DNA from: Nereocystis luetkeana | Taxonomy: Eukaryota; Sar; Phaeophyceae; Laminariales; Laminariaceae | DNA: 64,000 nucleotides | Reading direction: 5' to 3' | Assembly (NCBI GenBank): GCA_031213475.1 | Contig: JARUPZ010000027.1 | Coordinates: 3,087,569 to 3,151,568, forward strand | In this document: one piece after another, positions 1 through 12,330 of the stretch | Position numbering within the stretch: position 1 is the first letter of the stretch | How the letters are laid out: each line of letters begins with the position of its first letter | Translations under genes and position numbers: made by a program | The notes under the pieces: generated by a model | Databases searched by the model: none | What the model was told of the DNA's origin: nothing | Seen by the model: the letters and a program-made list of their open reading frames with translations, nothing else

Positions 1-576
1 TTGTGCTGCGGCGATACTTGTCGAGGAAACGCTCGAGGGGGGCGTGTTCGAGTGTTGCGAGTGAAGTCGTTGGCGTCGAAACTGCATCGTAAATGTCACA
101 TGCGGCTCGTAGGTATTGCTGTTCATTCAGTGCAAGCGGCAGCATACGATACGTACTCGTAGCCAGATCTCTGTGCTGGCTAGACTGCCTATACTGGCTA
201 TACTGGCTTCTGATACGAACTTGATATCATATGCACGGCGACACATTCGTACATCTGTTTTGACTATTCATATTAATAGAAGCAAACAGCAACCGTCGGC
301 ATGAAGTCATTCCTTCTACGTCACGAACACACTGAAGATTTTTCAACGACTCGGGTGTGTGAACGTGCGAACTTCAGTGTACCAGGTACCAGGCATGCAA
401 CAACGTGGTTGAGCTGGGTCTGGCCGTACCAACTCTGCGTCGTACCAGGAACAACGTATACCGAGGTTATACCAGTACCGACCAGGTACTTCTGTATCAA
501 TATCGACGCTGTCGTATCGCGTACTGCTGTACGTGCCTATAACTAATACGCGCCTGGTACCCGACTCGATCTGCAG

Positions 577-3500
577 GAAGGAACAGAGTTTTGGATACGA
601 TGTCGATCCCGCGGGCAATCTCTTGGCGTTACCGTCGCCATGCGTTATGCGCACGGGAACTCGTCAGGATTGTGCCGGACCTTGTGACTACACCACGTAT
701 GACAAAAATTGGTGGGCGGGAGTTGGCGCGGCGAAGTTCTCGAAAGGGTTAAGGAAAACAATGTTTGACAGCGACTGGGCGACCAAGGACAACCGGCCGG
801 TACGGAAAACATCGATCTGCACTCTGCAGAGAAGAAGCGGTAGATGGTGCCCGTGTACACGCACGTAGGCGGTGGATGTTGCTGACCATCCTGATTGTAT
901 GTGATACCTGGTACCTGACACCTGGTACTGGGTCGTATACCATACCAGTACGAACGTTTGGTAGACTCGAGAACTATTAAATTAATATTATAAAGTATTG
1001 ACAGCATGTGTTTCTACCGTAAATCACACCACGTACCACGCAGATACGTCGACGCTGCGACATTGCCCATAAAAGTTAATAGAGATATGATACATTAACT
1101 ATACATCGGGCTTGTACAGCTGTGTTAGGTATAAAAACACTTGTGTGTGTTCTTCACATTGAACCGCTCTTTCTACCGGTCGACATCCAGCACAACCAGT
1201 GTCCGTGCCGATTCTTCAATCCTAGAGAGATACTGTACAAGTCCTGTGGTCACAAAACTACGCCACGGAGATACTGCATTGTTATGCAGTAAACAGAGTA
1301 GGCAATGCAATGCCATACCATCATACTGGATACGACAGGCACATGAACATTCTATGCAAGAGAGAAAACAAAAGAAACGAAAAACAAGAAAAACGAATCG
1401 AAAGAGAAAAAGAAGAGAAAAGAAAAAGCTGCCGTTGGCCGACATTGCGTCATCGTCCATAACGCTACGCGTTCTGTTGTAGGATGTCGTGTTTTCCAGG
1501 GAATCGTTATGGCCCTTGCTCCTGCTCAAAGGTGCGGGAATGGGTTTGAGGAGCCGCATCTTCGACTCATGTTCTTGCCCGTGGAATCGGGGTTTCCATG
1601 AATTTCCCATCATTCTGCATATACGGCTCATCAGAGTGGGCTAGTGTTGCTTTGAATGTGGCCGAAAGGCCGGTAATTACCTGGGTTTAGGTATTTGGAT
1701 CTTATTTTTAGTACTTGGGAGGCGTATCTTAGATGGAAAACTAGGGGTTATTCCAGCAAAGCACAAGCCATGCTCTCAGTCTCTCATCGTGCTCGAAAGG
1801 AATACAGCTGCTCTTCTTCTACCTCTAAGCAAACAACACACGTAAGTCCCAACGAGTACCTGCCCAAAAGGCAAACCTAAGACGGGACCCCGACCTCGAA
1901 CTTAACAGCATTCATCGGGACGCCTTTTCGACTCTGGGACAACATCCCGCGGGAATCAGTTACCCCGGGACTTAACGGTACTATTTGTATGGGATGTGGC
2001 CACTGCGGGATGTGTTTGAGCGGGAACGGGATTTATATTTTTCCGTGGCGTGGGAGCGGGATATTAGAATTTGTGCGGGACGCGTTTGTGCGTGCACGGG
2101 ATTTAACACATCTCACGCGACCGCGGGATTTTTTGGCTGGCTTCGACTGCTGCGTGGTGAATCCGACGCGTTCTCACACATCTCATGAGAAACGTGACCC
2201 AATTTCGTTCGTTGTGGGTATTTGTGGGAAGCTGTAGCTGTCCGCAAGACTTAGTGAAGGCCAAACGTTCGGTTGAGGGTTGTTTTTTGTCTCGGTTTAT
2301 GCGGGACGTGTTTGTACGAGAATGGGATATGATCATTTGTGCGGGGCGCGTTGGTACGGGAACGGGATTTATAGTTTTCCGTGGCACAGGAGCGGGCTAC
2401 CAGAATGTGTGCGGGATTCGTTTGTGTGGGCACGGGATTTCACATTCATCAGGGGACCACGGGATGATCCCGAATCCTGCACGAAACCGCGGGATAAATC
2501 CCGAGGAATGCCCTGGAACTTTCAGCTGATGGCTCAACGAATTAACTAGTATGTACTGCTGTGTACTTCTGCGTACTGATGCAGGGGCCAGGCGATTACA
2601 ACCCGAAGATGAAACCAAGGTATCACGTGGAAATGCCGGGCTCGTCTCCATTTATGTCGGGCGTGCCGAAGTGTGACCACCGCGAACAAGCCGGTCCTGG
2701 CCCGGGGCAGTACGCACATTACAGCCCTTTGGGCGTAAACACCTCGGCGAGCAACGTGCCGTGCTTGAGTAGCTCCTTACAACGCGGCGCATGGCTCCGT
2801 AGTGATGAGGTGAGACTCCCATTGATATGTTACACCCAGCGGGTACCTAGTGATAAATAGACGGCACAGCTGTGAACACGTCCGCTTTACTTGCATTGGT
2901 TCAATTCATGGCAGACCACTACAGTCACTGCTCGTGATAATATGTTCATACTGGTATACACTGGTATACAGTATGCCCCCCCTAGAAGAAACAGGCTAAA
3001 AAGAAACTGAGGCTCACTTTATGGGGGACGATATCCCTTTTAGAAATGCAGTACCGTTTTGGGGACAAAACATTCAATTTCCAAGTAGTTTGTCCCCAAA
3101 ACGGGACCGCAGCACTACCAGGGTTAAGAAACTTTGACTAATACCAAATCTTGATCAGCGGCGGCCGCCACACTAAATGGTACCAGGTCAGGTCTCAGTT
3201 ATAAGATAGCCTATGGTCGGTGTTGGTGTCACAAGAAGATTTATTTCAGTCTTGCTCAGAGTACGTACGTAGGTGGTCCTTGTTGGCGGGCCCATACGGT
3301 TAGCCTTGCCAACAACACTCGCCGTACGATAATGGAGACCCATTCAGCCCTGTCCAACATAGATGCCAGGAGACAGCCCTTTCACCCCTTGACAAACAGC
3401 AACTTTGGTTTGACATGCCTTGACCGAAACCAAACTACCCGTACTAGGTTCCAGTGTGGATTTACATTTTACGCGGCTTGACATGTCTTCTGACATATTT

Positions 3501-5721
3501 GCTGCCGATACTGCCTCGTACGCCAGACGATTGTACATTCTGCAACACCCAGCCGGAGTGTTCGCTACCGAAGCTTCGGGCAACTCAAGCGCAGGATTAC
3601 ACCCGACACTCCTGTTTTATGATTTTCGTCGTTGACTTTCAGTGTCCTTACAACGAGCCCGAGGCTGGGAATGTTCCAGGCCCCGGTGCTTACGGTAGAT
3701 TGCAGGACAATTCAAGCTTCAGCACATCAATCCGGAAAACTTTGACGGATGAGAAGATAGGGTTCAGCTCAACAGGAAGGCGGGCAAGCCCAGGACCCAC
3801 CTATCACACGGCAGGGATGCCCGGGCCCGGCCAATACGATCTTGACCAGCAGTCAATCGCGGGGGGGCTGAAACAAAAAAGCCGAATAGGGTGCAAGGGC
3901 GTATTTGGGTGAGTCCACTATGTTGGAGACCTCCATGCATAGGGGTCTGTCACAAAGTCGAGATTTGTTGCAAAAGTTGAGTTTAGACAATTGTTTCGAT
4001 ACTACAGTTGAGGCATTTTTTTCAGAGGTATTCACGGGCCGGATCAAACCTCGCGGGTCACGTCAGGCCTGGTCGGGTAAGGGTGACCCGACCCGATCCG
4101 TGAGAGTTTGAAAACGTCTTTGTCCGAACCGAACCGAACCAAACCGAACCGAACCGAACCGAACCAAACCGAACCGAACCGAACCGAACCGAACCGAACC
4201 GAACCGATCCGACCTGTGTGATTTCGACAACTTTCTGACCCGAGCCGCGGGTTGGGGTCGTAATCCGTGAACAGCCCTGTTTTTTTTTGCAAGCCAATAA
4301 ATACCCGAACGAGTAAAATTGTACTATGCTGACAATGCAACTGTTACATACCTCCGTCATATCATCGATTCCCTCTTGATCATGTAGATATCTCAGGGCA
4401 GGTATAGCTCTGATTTGTACGATCTAGCGCAGGTTGCCGGGTGGGAGCCATATTTTCTGCATGTTCTAGCACATGTTTCCTGGATTGGATCCGCACTGTA
4501 CAGATAGATGGATCCAGCACAACTGCAGGTGAGGAACTAGATCATCTAGAGCATGATCTGTGCAAAGTATGAAATGTTCTGAGGTTGCTCAAATAAAGAT
4601 GTTGGAAATTCTCGAAGACTGATTTTTTGGGATGTTGCTCGCAGTTTCCAACGCCAACATTTAACCCCGTCCCCCCTGCGCGTGCTACGCTGCGCCACGC
4701 GCGTTTTCATGGCATTGTTGTTCATCCGCGCCCACAAACAGGAGTAGCGGTGACCGATTTCGAGTTCGTAAGCGGGTCGATGCAAACGCGAACAAAACGC
4801 CAATGCAGCTGTGGGACCAAGGAAAAATCCTGAAGAGGGTGGTTGTTCTGCGCCAGACGCCAAAGTCCAGTAGCAGCTTCAAGTCGGAGACGAATCGCTT
4901 TAGATCACGCTCGGCTTCAGGTGCAAGGAAGAGTGCTGCTTTTTTTGTTTGCGCTGTTGCCCAAAGTTCCAACAAAAATAGTTTGAACGAGGTTACAAGC
5001 AGTGCCTGCGTTTGCTTGTGCTCTTGCCCAAAGGTTCAAGGAGGATGCTTTCACGTATTTTGGGCTGGTGGGCAGATTGTTGATGTTGCAAACCAGTTGA
5101 TAGCCAAATGAATGTCAGTGGTTTCACGCCTCCATTCGACATACTGAAGTATCTCAGTAACCCGTTGCGCGTGCTGCTGACATCTTTGAACGAGCAGGTC
5201 CATTGGTGATCCCGCCGGCAAGCCAGTACCTTCGAAAGGATTCGTTTGACGATATTGTGGAAAAGGGGTCGAAATCAAAGTCGAAGCCCTTCTTGTCCAC
5301 TTCCGATAAGCGAGAGGGTGGGGCTTTCCAACTCAAGGAGACCGAGGACATCCCAGGGCCTGGTGCATACAACGTCACTGTACCAAAGGCAGTCCCCCCG
5401 CCTCGAAGTAGAGCTCAAACAAGCTCCAAGCTTCCACGGGGGGGAAGGTTTAGCACGGCAGGTTCGCAGAGTGCGGTCGGGCCAGGGTCTCATGATATCG
5501 CGGGTAGCCTCATCAAGAGGACATTCAACGTAACGTTCAATGGGGCTTACATGCCGGCGGGAGCGGGCCGTGTGGTACATAGCGTCTTCCAGTCTAAAAA
5601 TCCTGGGGAATTGCGAAAAAGCTTTGGCGGTGCGGCATCCTACGTCTCGCCAAGAGATGCGGAAGTTGAACCGTTCACCTCCCCAACTACTTCCCATGAA
5701 CCGGCGACCGCCGAGTTTTAA
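577..5721 (+). CDS. SHIPPO/STPG (PGPGxY) repeat protein, 3' part of gene
   Basis: Five exons join in phase: 577-799, 2585-2809, 3643-3908, 4871-4920 and 5198-5721 (stop TAA). All borders are AG/GT (for example gatgag|gtgaga and tttgg|gtgagt). The product carries the family's degenerate PGPGxY motif many times: GPCDY (Gly replaced by Cys), PGPGDY created exactly across the 799/2585 junction, GPGPGQY, PGPGAYGR, SPGPTY, PGPGQYDL, PGPGAYNV and GPGSHD. Between them lie the usual 'SSFKSETNRF'-type segments. SHIPPO/STPG proteins are microtubule-associated components of axonemes and sperm tails (family knowledge), so a flagellar role is inferred. The first recognised exon starts with one base completing a codon, so at least one upstream exon is missing and lies before 577 or outside the window. 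Intron 1 (1785 bp) and intron 3 (962 bp) are filled with repeats. The paralogue (STPG1, STPG2 or another) cannot be settled. Confidence 0.85.
1146..1345 (+). repeat. Dispersed repeat family L, copy 1
   Basis: Starts near CACATTGAACCG and runs through GACATCCAGCACAACCAGTG to GGATACGACAGGCACATG. It recurs at 20088-20275 (reverse), 25826-26240 (interrupted by a SINE), 29280-29318 (reverse, short) and 47015-47130 (diverged). The nature (LTR, LINE 3' end or non-autonomous element) is unknown. It lies within intron 1 of the SHIPPO gene. Confidence 0.7.
1985..2500 (+). repeat. Degenerate two-copy GCGGGA-rich repeat
   Basis: Two diverged units (about 1995-2130 and 2297-2460) share the series GCGGGACG(T/C)GTTTG, ACGGGATTTATA, TTTTCCGTGGC, GAGCGGG and GCACGGGATTT. 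Short GGGAT/GCGGGA words repeat inside each unit. It sits in intron 1 of the SHIPPO gene and has no coding character. Confidence 0.6.
3035..3123. mobile_element. Foldback MITE family B (piggyBac-like ends), copy 1
   Basis: A palindromic element: CCCTTTTAGAAATGCAGTAC at the left, GTTTTGGGGACAAA / TTTGTCCCCAAAAC arms, then GGG followed by TTAA at the right. The left TTAA is mutated (ATAT). It sits in intron 2 of the SHIPPO gene. Confidence 0.8.
4104..4208. repeat. (AACCG)n pentanucleotide array in intron 3
   Basis: Nearly uninterrupted CCGAA/AACCG units with two AACCA variants at 4137-4141 and 4164-4168. It is flanked by CGGGTC/GACCCG-rich DNA. Similar GGTTCGGTTCGG tracts lie near 16490-16545 and 20585-20745. 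Confidence 0.85.
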
Positions 5722-6360
5722 GGTATACCAGATAGGCGGTATTTTGAGTACCTTTTTTTTGTGGCTATCCTCCGGTGGACGGGCCGGAATAATTTTTAAG
5801 GCCACCAAACTATAAGAGCTCCACGTTTGTTTCGTGTGTCGAGTTTTCTCGGTTGTAGTAGTTACAGCGTTGCTGCCGTGGGCAGCAGCAGTGCGACCTT
5901 CCTCTACAGAGTGTGGCGTCTTCGCACGGAACGATTGTTTTGCAGCATGCCAGCAGCTGACAGGTGTGCGGTATAGTAAGCACAACAATTTGTCTTGCGC
6001 GGCGAGGTTGTGATTTGGTGCGAGACAGCCTTCATCTAGGCCAAGTTTCTCTGTAGCTGTCGGGTGACTCCCACAATGCGGCGATCGTGAAACAGTCATA
6101 CAGCCATGCATCCTTTCCGCCAAGCAATCGTCGGAAGTTGCTAGCTCAGCTTTGCCACAGCCATCTACGTAGGCCGGGGACTTTCAAGCCGCTGATTGCC
6201 TGCTACTCAGGGCGGCACCAAGGGATTATTAGCTAACGAAAGCAATGGACGCTATTAAAAGCTTACGAAATACAATGGGCGTTCCACGCCTTTCGAGAAA
6301 ATAACGCATCACTGTCTGTCGTTAGTATTTCTGACTGTACATGTATTACTATTACTATTA

Positions 6361-6471
6361 CTATTACGGGGGACCATAGTTAATAGGACCAAATATTGTT
6401 AGCAAAAATAGCGAAATATATAGGGTTTTGTGTGTACCGTAGGTCCTATTAACTATGGTCCCCCGTAATAG
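6361..6471. mobile_element. MITE family A, copy 1
   Basis: A 111-bp element with near-perfect 30-bp terminal inverted repeats beginning CTATTACGGGGGACCATAGT. The AT-rich centre includes AATATTGTTAGCAAAAATAG. It is directly preceded by short (ATTACT)n DNA. Confidence 0.9.
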
Positions 6472-6485
6472 TAGGTTTCAGCACG

Positions 6486-6562
6486 ACTCGCTGGTGATCC
6501 CAATCGGCACCTTCATCAGTCTCACCCGCTGGTGAACCCAATCGGCACCTTCATCAGTCTGT
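6486..6562 (+). repeat. 38-bp tandem duplication
   Basis: CCCAATCGGCACCTTCATCA occurs twice (6500 and 6538), each followed by GTCT and preceded by GCTGGTGA. Confidence 0.85.
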
Positions 6563-7182
6563 TCGTGCCCAATCTTGTACGGGGAAAAGAGAAAGCCCTT
6601 GGTTCGCGCACACCGTGGCTGGGTGTGGACGTACATAGCAGTTAGCAGGTGGCCAAATGCCGCACAAGTGGCATCTGGTCACTTTCTTGAGCATCAGGAA
6701 TCCCCTAAAAAGGAGATCGGGGTTCGCCCACAGCACGACGAACTCCATCAAGACCCAAGCCGAGTGCCGACGCTGAAGCATTAAATGTTACATTTACTAG
6801 TTACCTTTGAAGAAGACAACTACTAGGTATTGTATGCGTGCCATCATACCCACTGCACTATCATAGCACCTGCTTGATACTGCACCTCTGGCCTCGCAAC
6901 AACCATGATCGTCGATCGAGAGAGCGCAAATCGCCGAAAACCTCCAAAATACTGACCACGTTTGCTTTGGGCATATAACACGTGGGGGGAGCGCTGCGTT
7001 GGCACCATACACGCGCCCTATGTATTACAACATGTACGAACACAAAATGTGCCTCGTCCAAATCCTTGGAATATCGCTGCAAAACGCACAGCACGCAAAC
7101 TCCAGCAACATGTTATGATATGATATAGAGTTATGAGCGAAAAAGCGGAAGGACGGCGGACTCGCCGAACGAAACGAAAATG

Positions 7183-7470
7183 TCATCTCGCCCCGCCTCC
7201 CCTCGACCTCCCCCTCCCGCGCCCCTTGAAGCCCAACATCTTGGCCAGCTTCTTCTCTTGGTCTCGTTTCACACGCTCCTTCGCCAACCTCTTCTGCGCC
7301 GCCTGGTCAATCATCATCATGGACATTTCCGCCACGTGCAAAAGCATCGGGTATGTCATAATGGTATAAGTGTACGATACTAACAGAAAAAGAGCGCCGG
7401 TGTGTGAGACGCTCACACGAACAGGAACTTATCTGCAGGGTCGGCGCTGAGTATGTCGTCATAGATACCG
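7183..7470 (-). CDS. Possible 3' exons of a hypothetical protein (frames conflict)
   Basis: Two coding-like segments lie on the minus strand. Segment 7379-7183 follows a good acceptor (tttctgttag) and can encode a highly charged C-terminus (DQAAQKRLAKERVKRDQEKK, then an Arg/Gly-rich end) closed by TGA at 7185-7183. Segment 7470-7417 can encode YDDILSADPADKFLF and ends at a GTGAGC donor. Spliced as seen, the phases do not join the two best frames: the upstream frame would run into a different, shorter reading of the last exon. So this is either a gene with an exon I have not found, a frameshifted remnant, or one real and one accidental ORF. I do not recognise the family. Confidence 0.3.
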
Positions 7471-7670
7471 CTACCTACCACCGCTTATTGGCGTGGGGCC
7501 ACTTCTTCTCCGTACGAGTACCTCTTGCGATCCCCTTTAGACCCCCTGAACAATAGCTCCACCACCCGATCAGCGGGCATGTAAGCGAGGCGAGTGGACC
7601 CTCTCTCACTCCAATCAGGCCATGTGCGTTCGCGATTCCCGGTACTATACATACACTAATGGGAAATGAT

Positions 7671-9022
7671 AGAAATGCCCCCGGGGGTACTTTAGTTAAC
7701 GACGCTCCCGGGGGCATTTTAGCATGTTCTGCCCCCGGATTTAGGGGCATATCAAGTTGACGTGCCCCCAGAAATTAAAACGCCGGTACCGCGAGCGATG
7801 GCAGCGACCGCCGGATACCAGACCTGCGTGAGGGTTGTCTACGTCATCTACTGCAGCGGTGTATACGGTAGCTCCGCCGGTGATCGCTTCTCGCCCGATG
7901 TACAGACAGGTTCGTGTTTTCAATATTCATGAACGGTCTCTCCAGGGATCTTTTGGGGGGGGGCACATTGAGCTAAAAGTGCCTCCGAGAATAGACACCA
8001 TGAAGCACATTACCACGAGCGATCGCGACGACCTAGGGTACTACAGTAGACCTGTCTGGGGTTGTCTACGGCATCTACTTCCTGCCTTGATGTATACAGT
8101 AGTTCCGCGGGTTATCGCTTCTCGTCCGATATTCAGACGGATTCGTGTTTTTAACATTCATGAATGGTCTCTCCAGGTATCTTTTGGGGGAACATCAAGC
8201 GAAAAGTGCCCCCAAGTAGACATATACCAGGTACGGCATATTTTACCACCGTGATCGGTGCCGTAGTTCCGCCGGTCATCGCTCCTCGCCCGATATACAG
8301 ACGGGTCCGTGTTCTCAATACTCATCGTCTCTCCAGGCATCATTGGGGGTGCATTAAAGTAAAAGTGCTTCCAAAAGTAGACGCCATGTAGACAACAGGA
8401 CCCAAGCGGTCACGACGGGTGCAGGATGTACTACAGTAGAGTACAGGTTTCTGGGGGTTCTTTATGGTACCTACTGTCATGGGGGGGTGCAGTCGTTCCG
8501 GCGGTCGCCTCTTCTCGCCCGATGTATCGTGTTCTCAACAATCACGATCTCTGCTAAACACATGTAGATTTGCGAGCATATAAATGAAGATGTATTCTTG
8601 ATGCAGATGAAAATTACCGGGCCGTAAAAAGGCACTACATACAGCAACTGGTCCTGTTTGCGCGATTTTTTCATGCCGTAGACAAGCCCCAGGCAGGTTT
8701 CGCACCCTATGGTCGTCGTGATCGCTCCTGGGGGCGTGCTTCATGTTGTCTATTTTCGGAGGCACTTAATGTGCCCCCCGAAAAGAACTGGAGAGGTCAT
8801 GACTGTTGAGAACACGACCCCGTCCGTGCATATCGAGCGAGGAGTGGTGACCGGCGGAACTACTGTACTGCACAGACCACGACAGCAGGTGCCATGGACA
8901 ACTTACTCCCAGAAAGACCTACTAATAGTATCCTGCGGTTGCTTTCATCGCGCGCGGTATCTGGTGTTTTATTTCTGTAAGCGTCGTAAGTTAGTTAAAG
9001 TGCCCCCCGGGGGCACTTTTAT
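7671..9022. repeat. Cluster of about 235-bp units bounded by GTGCCCCC palindromes
   Basis: Four direct units start near 7852, 8087, 8254 and 8487, and one inverted unit lies at 8784-8875. Each carries TAGTTCCGCCGGT(G/C)ATCGC, TCTCGCCCGATGTACAGAC, CGTGTTTTCAA and GGTCTCTCCAGG. Stretches of GGGGG with AAAGTGCC/GTGCCCCC lie between units. The outer borders are palindromes: AAATGCCCCCGGGGGTACTT at 7671 and AAAGTGCCCCCCGGGGGCAC at 8998. No ORF spans the units. Confidence 0.7.
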
Positions 9023-9059
9023 CATCTCCCTGCTCGTACATTCATCGTATTGATAGTAC

Positions 9060-9775
9060 TGTCTGCAGTGTGCAACAAAGCAAAGTCTCCCAGACGTCGT
9101 TTACTGCATAGAGCAAGCAGTATCTACTCTACTCTACTCTGTGTCGTGCTTTGAGAATACTCCAAAGCTAAAACCTGCCATGAAGTCGCGTTGAGACGCA
9201 GACACGGAAAACACCGTCGTCGTCATCGTCTGCGAGTCGCGTGCCCCACACCGGCACACGGTACTCCTCCGGTCGATGTTCCGTAACGGTTACTCCTCGT
9301 CTATATGATAAAAAAAAAACTGGTGGTCACGTATTATATAAATATTCATATACGTGCTCGTATTGATGGTAAGTCTATATACTAGATGATAAAAGATCTA
9401 CGAGCACAAGAACAAGCTATTAATAATAGGTACTGCTGCTGTATAGTTATTGAACAGCAGTTTACTACACCGGGGTGATACACTCGTACGACGTACGTAT
9501 ATACATGAGAGTACTATTACTATTACTATTACTATTGATATTACTACCTGTTGTATATAATCAGAACTTCAGTAGGGCTCAGAGACCTGTCTCAGAGGGC
9601 TCTGTCAACAGGCAATAACACGCTCTCAATAGTTTTGATGGAGGCGTCCGGTGTTCGGACCTCCCCAGCCAGCGCAGCGTATGGATTACTACGCAGATAA
9701 TTCGGAGTTTGGAGATGCCGTGTCCCCTTCTTCTAACCGGGCATTTTTAGATGTTTAGAGAGAAAGCTGGGAGCT
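9060..9775. other. Non-coding, AT-rich with microsatellites
   Basis: I see no gene. It contains TCTACTCTACTC at 9125, (ATTACT)n at 9516-9540 and an A run at 9309. Confidence 0.5.
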
Positions 9776-9851
9776 AAGCACAGCAGCAGCAATTTAAGCA
9801 CGAAACACAATAAGCACAGCATCAGCACCAGCAGACTAAGCACTAAAAGCA

Positions 9852-9861
9852 CGGCGGTGGC

Positions 9862-9898
<37 letters not shown>

Positions 9899-9903
9899 GC
9901 GGC
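9852..9903. repeat. (CAG)n microsatellite
   Basis: An uninterrupted CAG run inside GCGGCAG...CGGCGGCGG. It is preceded by an irregular TAAGCAC/CAGCA-rich tract from 9775. Confidence 0.9.
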
Positions 9904-9994
9904 GGGTGCGGCCGCATAATAGATAGCGCATACGACATACACACGACCTCCTCTTCTAGACAACCTTGTTTGCGTTTGATGGTTCGTGTCTTAA

Positions 9995-10060
9995 CCCTTT
10001 CCACAGGGAAAAGTATCCCATTCAAACTCCAAGTGATTTTTCCCCAAACGAACCGTGAGT
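9995..10060. mobile_element. Foldback MITE family B, highly diverged copy
   Basis: TTAA plus CCCTTTCCACAGGGAAAAG at the left and TTTTTCCCCAAACG near the right. Only part of the family consensus remains. Confidence 0.4.
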
Positions 10061-10089
10061 GAGTGCTTGCGATCGTACGATACACCAGG

Positions 10090-12330
10090 TATTACACAGC
10101 AATAAGCAGTGGCCCGTCTATGACTGAACTCCCGTTCGGGGAAAACGTACTTGGAATTAGACTCTGATTTAAAAGTTGTTGTGCAGTGCACGCAGCACGC
10201 AGTATTTCCATAATTCGGAGAAAAATGCGGCTCCTGCGTCACCGCCGAGCAGCGAGTTGGATCTCAATTTTTCAAAATATCACTTTTTCAAGTACCGAAC
10301 GACAGCAAAAAGCTTGCGACTACGTAATTTACAGCGAATTTTGTTTCTTTTCAAGTGTTTTGTGGGCAAAAACCGAAATAACAACAAAAAAAACTACAGC
10401 AGTACCAAGGTACCAGTATTTAGGGAGAGAGGTCTCCACATTGCTGCATACTCTCGTCTCAGCCACAATATGCAAGCAGAATAAGTAGATGCGAGATGCG
10501 GCTATCTATATACCAAGGTATGAACGATATACAGAGTATAAGATTGGGCTGCTGATGGTAAACCTGGTATGAATCTAGAACCCTACCGGTGAGTAGTTTT
10601 TTATCATTAGTGTTTTGAAGCTCTCTAGAATGTAAGTGTTAAAGAAACATCGACGAAGAAGCTATTCCGATTTGTTTGAGAACATATTGAGTACTATTTT
10701 CACGTCTGCGAAACACGAAAAAACAAAACTGACGACCTCGCTGGCTGGGCTGGTTTGCTGGCTTCCTCTTCATTGCCTCGTTTCCTTACTGGCTAACCTG
10801 TCGCAGGTGTAGGTACACTGACCATCCTACGGTACACGGGCGGATATTATGCATCATGTTTTTGGAGTAAAAATTCGATCTCACAGCAGTCTCGCTCCGA
10901 TTTGCTTTTTTTTTCTTTCTTTTTTTTCTCCCTATACTTAGTATACCAGTATAACATCGTTTTACAGCGGCAGTATCAGGTATATGATATACCACAGGCA
11001 GCAGCGTCACTCGGTCACCTCTGCTGGACGTAAGGGTCGGGATTTGATACTCGGCGGGTTCAAAACCAAAAAAGGTATACCAGGTGCTATGATCAAGGTC
11101 GGGACATTCTGTATCCCTGGACAGAAACATATATATACCTGGTATTTTTTCCAGGTATGTGCGTTCTGCGCCCTTTTCTGGTACTACCTTGTATGTCGCG
11201 GAAAGCGCGAGAAGAGCGGGGAAATTCGATGAAAATGGGCAGCGCCGGGGACGCTGAACATGACTGCCCGAGAAAAAATTGAAGGCCGGGCGGGGGGGGG
11301 GGGGGGGGCACACCTACCACTATCCACGATGACACCTACCTGTTAAACCCTTTGAGGGTAGGGTTAGGGCTGCACTGCTGTACGTAAGCTAAAATCCTAT
11401 ACTAATTGCAAGTGCTTTACACCCACGACGGGAGTGAGTGCAGTCCGAAAGGGATTTTAGTCGCTGAGGTAAGGGCGCCCACGAGTTGAGCTATCAAGTA
11501 GACGCATAAAGTGATGATCGTGCACGAATACACACAAAACACAATACCACCAACAACAACGGCAACACCAGCCCCCTCTTGAACTCTCCCTGTACGGTGT
11601 CGCCTCCTTATACATGGACAGTAAACAGCACTACAGTAGACATCAGTAGTAGATGGATGCGTACAGTATGATACTATCGCACAGCAGTTTGCCATCAGGT
11701 TTTCGAGATGGGGCTTGACCCTCGGCTTGTCCCCTTACTCTCTCAATAATAGTATAACAAAGTATACGAGGCATATACTTGAGTAGCACTTGTAGTAGTG
11801 GTCGTAGTGGAGCGTGATTTTCTCATTATATAAAAAGTAGTGTCTGTCGCACGATCGACCGTCCTGTTTTGATGGCGCATGCTGGCACAGTCTTCTGCTT
11901 TATTGCCGACCAAAAGCAAACCACAAACAAACCGCTACCAGGTACGAGTACTATTAATATATATATACTTCACCAAACAAGACGCAAGGAAGGACAGAGA
12001 GAGAGCAACTTCTCGCGATAACGAATGCCGCTCCATCTGCCCGTCACATGCTCTATTTGATGCCTCGTGTACAACAACATACTATGTGTAAGAAACTGGA
12101 GTAGTCGTGATGCTGCTGTCAACGGCGTGAGGGTGAAACACTGATGACGAGGAGCAGGTAAAGTAGGTATAGTAGGCATAGTAGGTATAGTAGGGTTAAC
12201 GAGGGCTTGCCACGGGAGGGAGGGGGGTGCAACTAGGAGCCTTGAAGAAGGAAAAGTGGCATAGAAAAGACTCAGAGTGATAGAAGAGACTCAGGGTGAG
12301 AGAAGAGAGATTGTTGCGGTTACTGCGATA
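10090..12330. other. No supported gene
   Basis: Open frames here are short and lack codon structure or matching splice sites. Landmarks are a T-rich tract at 10907-10930, a G run at 11289-11308, a (GTAGGTATA)n-like patch at 12161-12195 and (GACTCAGAGTGA)-type repeats at 12270-12310. Confidence 0.5.

Noticed and set aside
5275-6123. Long 282-codon minus-strand ORF
   Set aside because: It lies antisense to the last SHIPPO exon and its 3' flank, and shows no domain. It is a shadow frame.
11340-11380. Telomere-like GGGTAGGGTTAGGG
   Set aside because: Only two units, inside ordinary sequence. Too short to be an interstitial telomere array.
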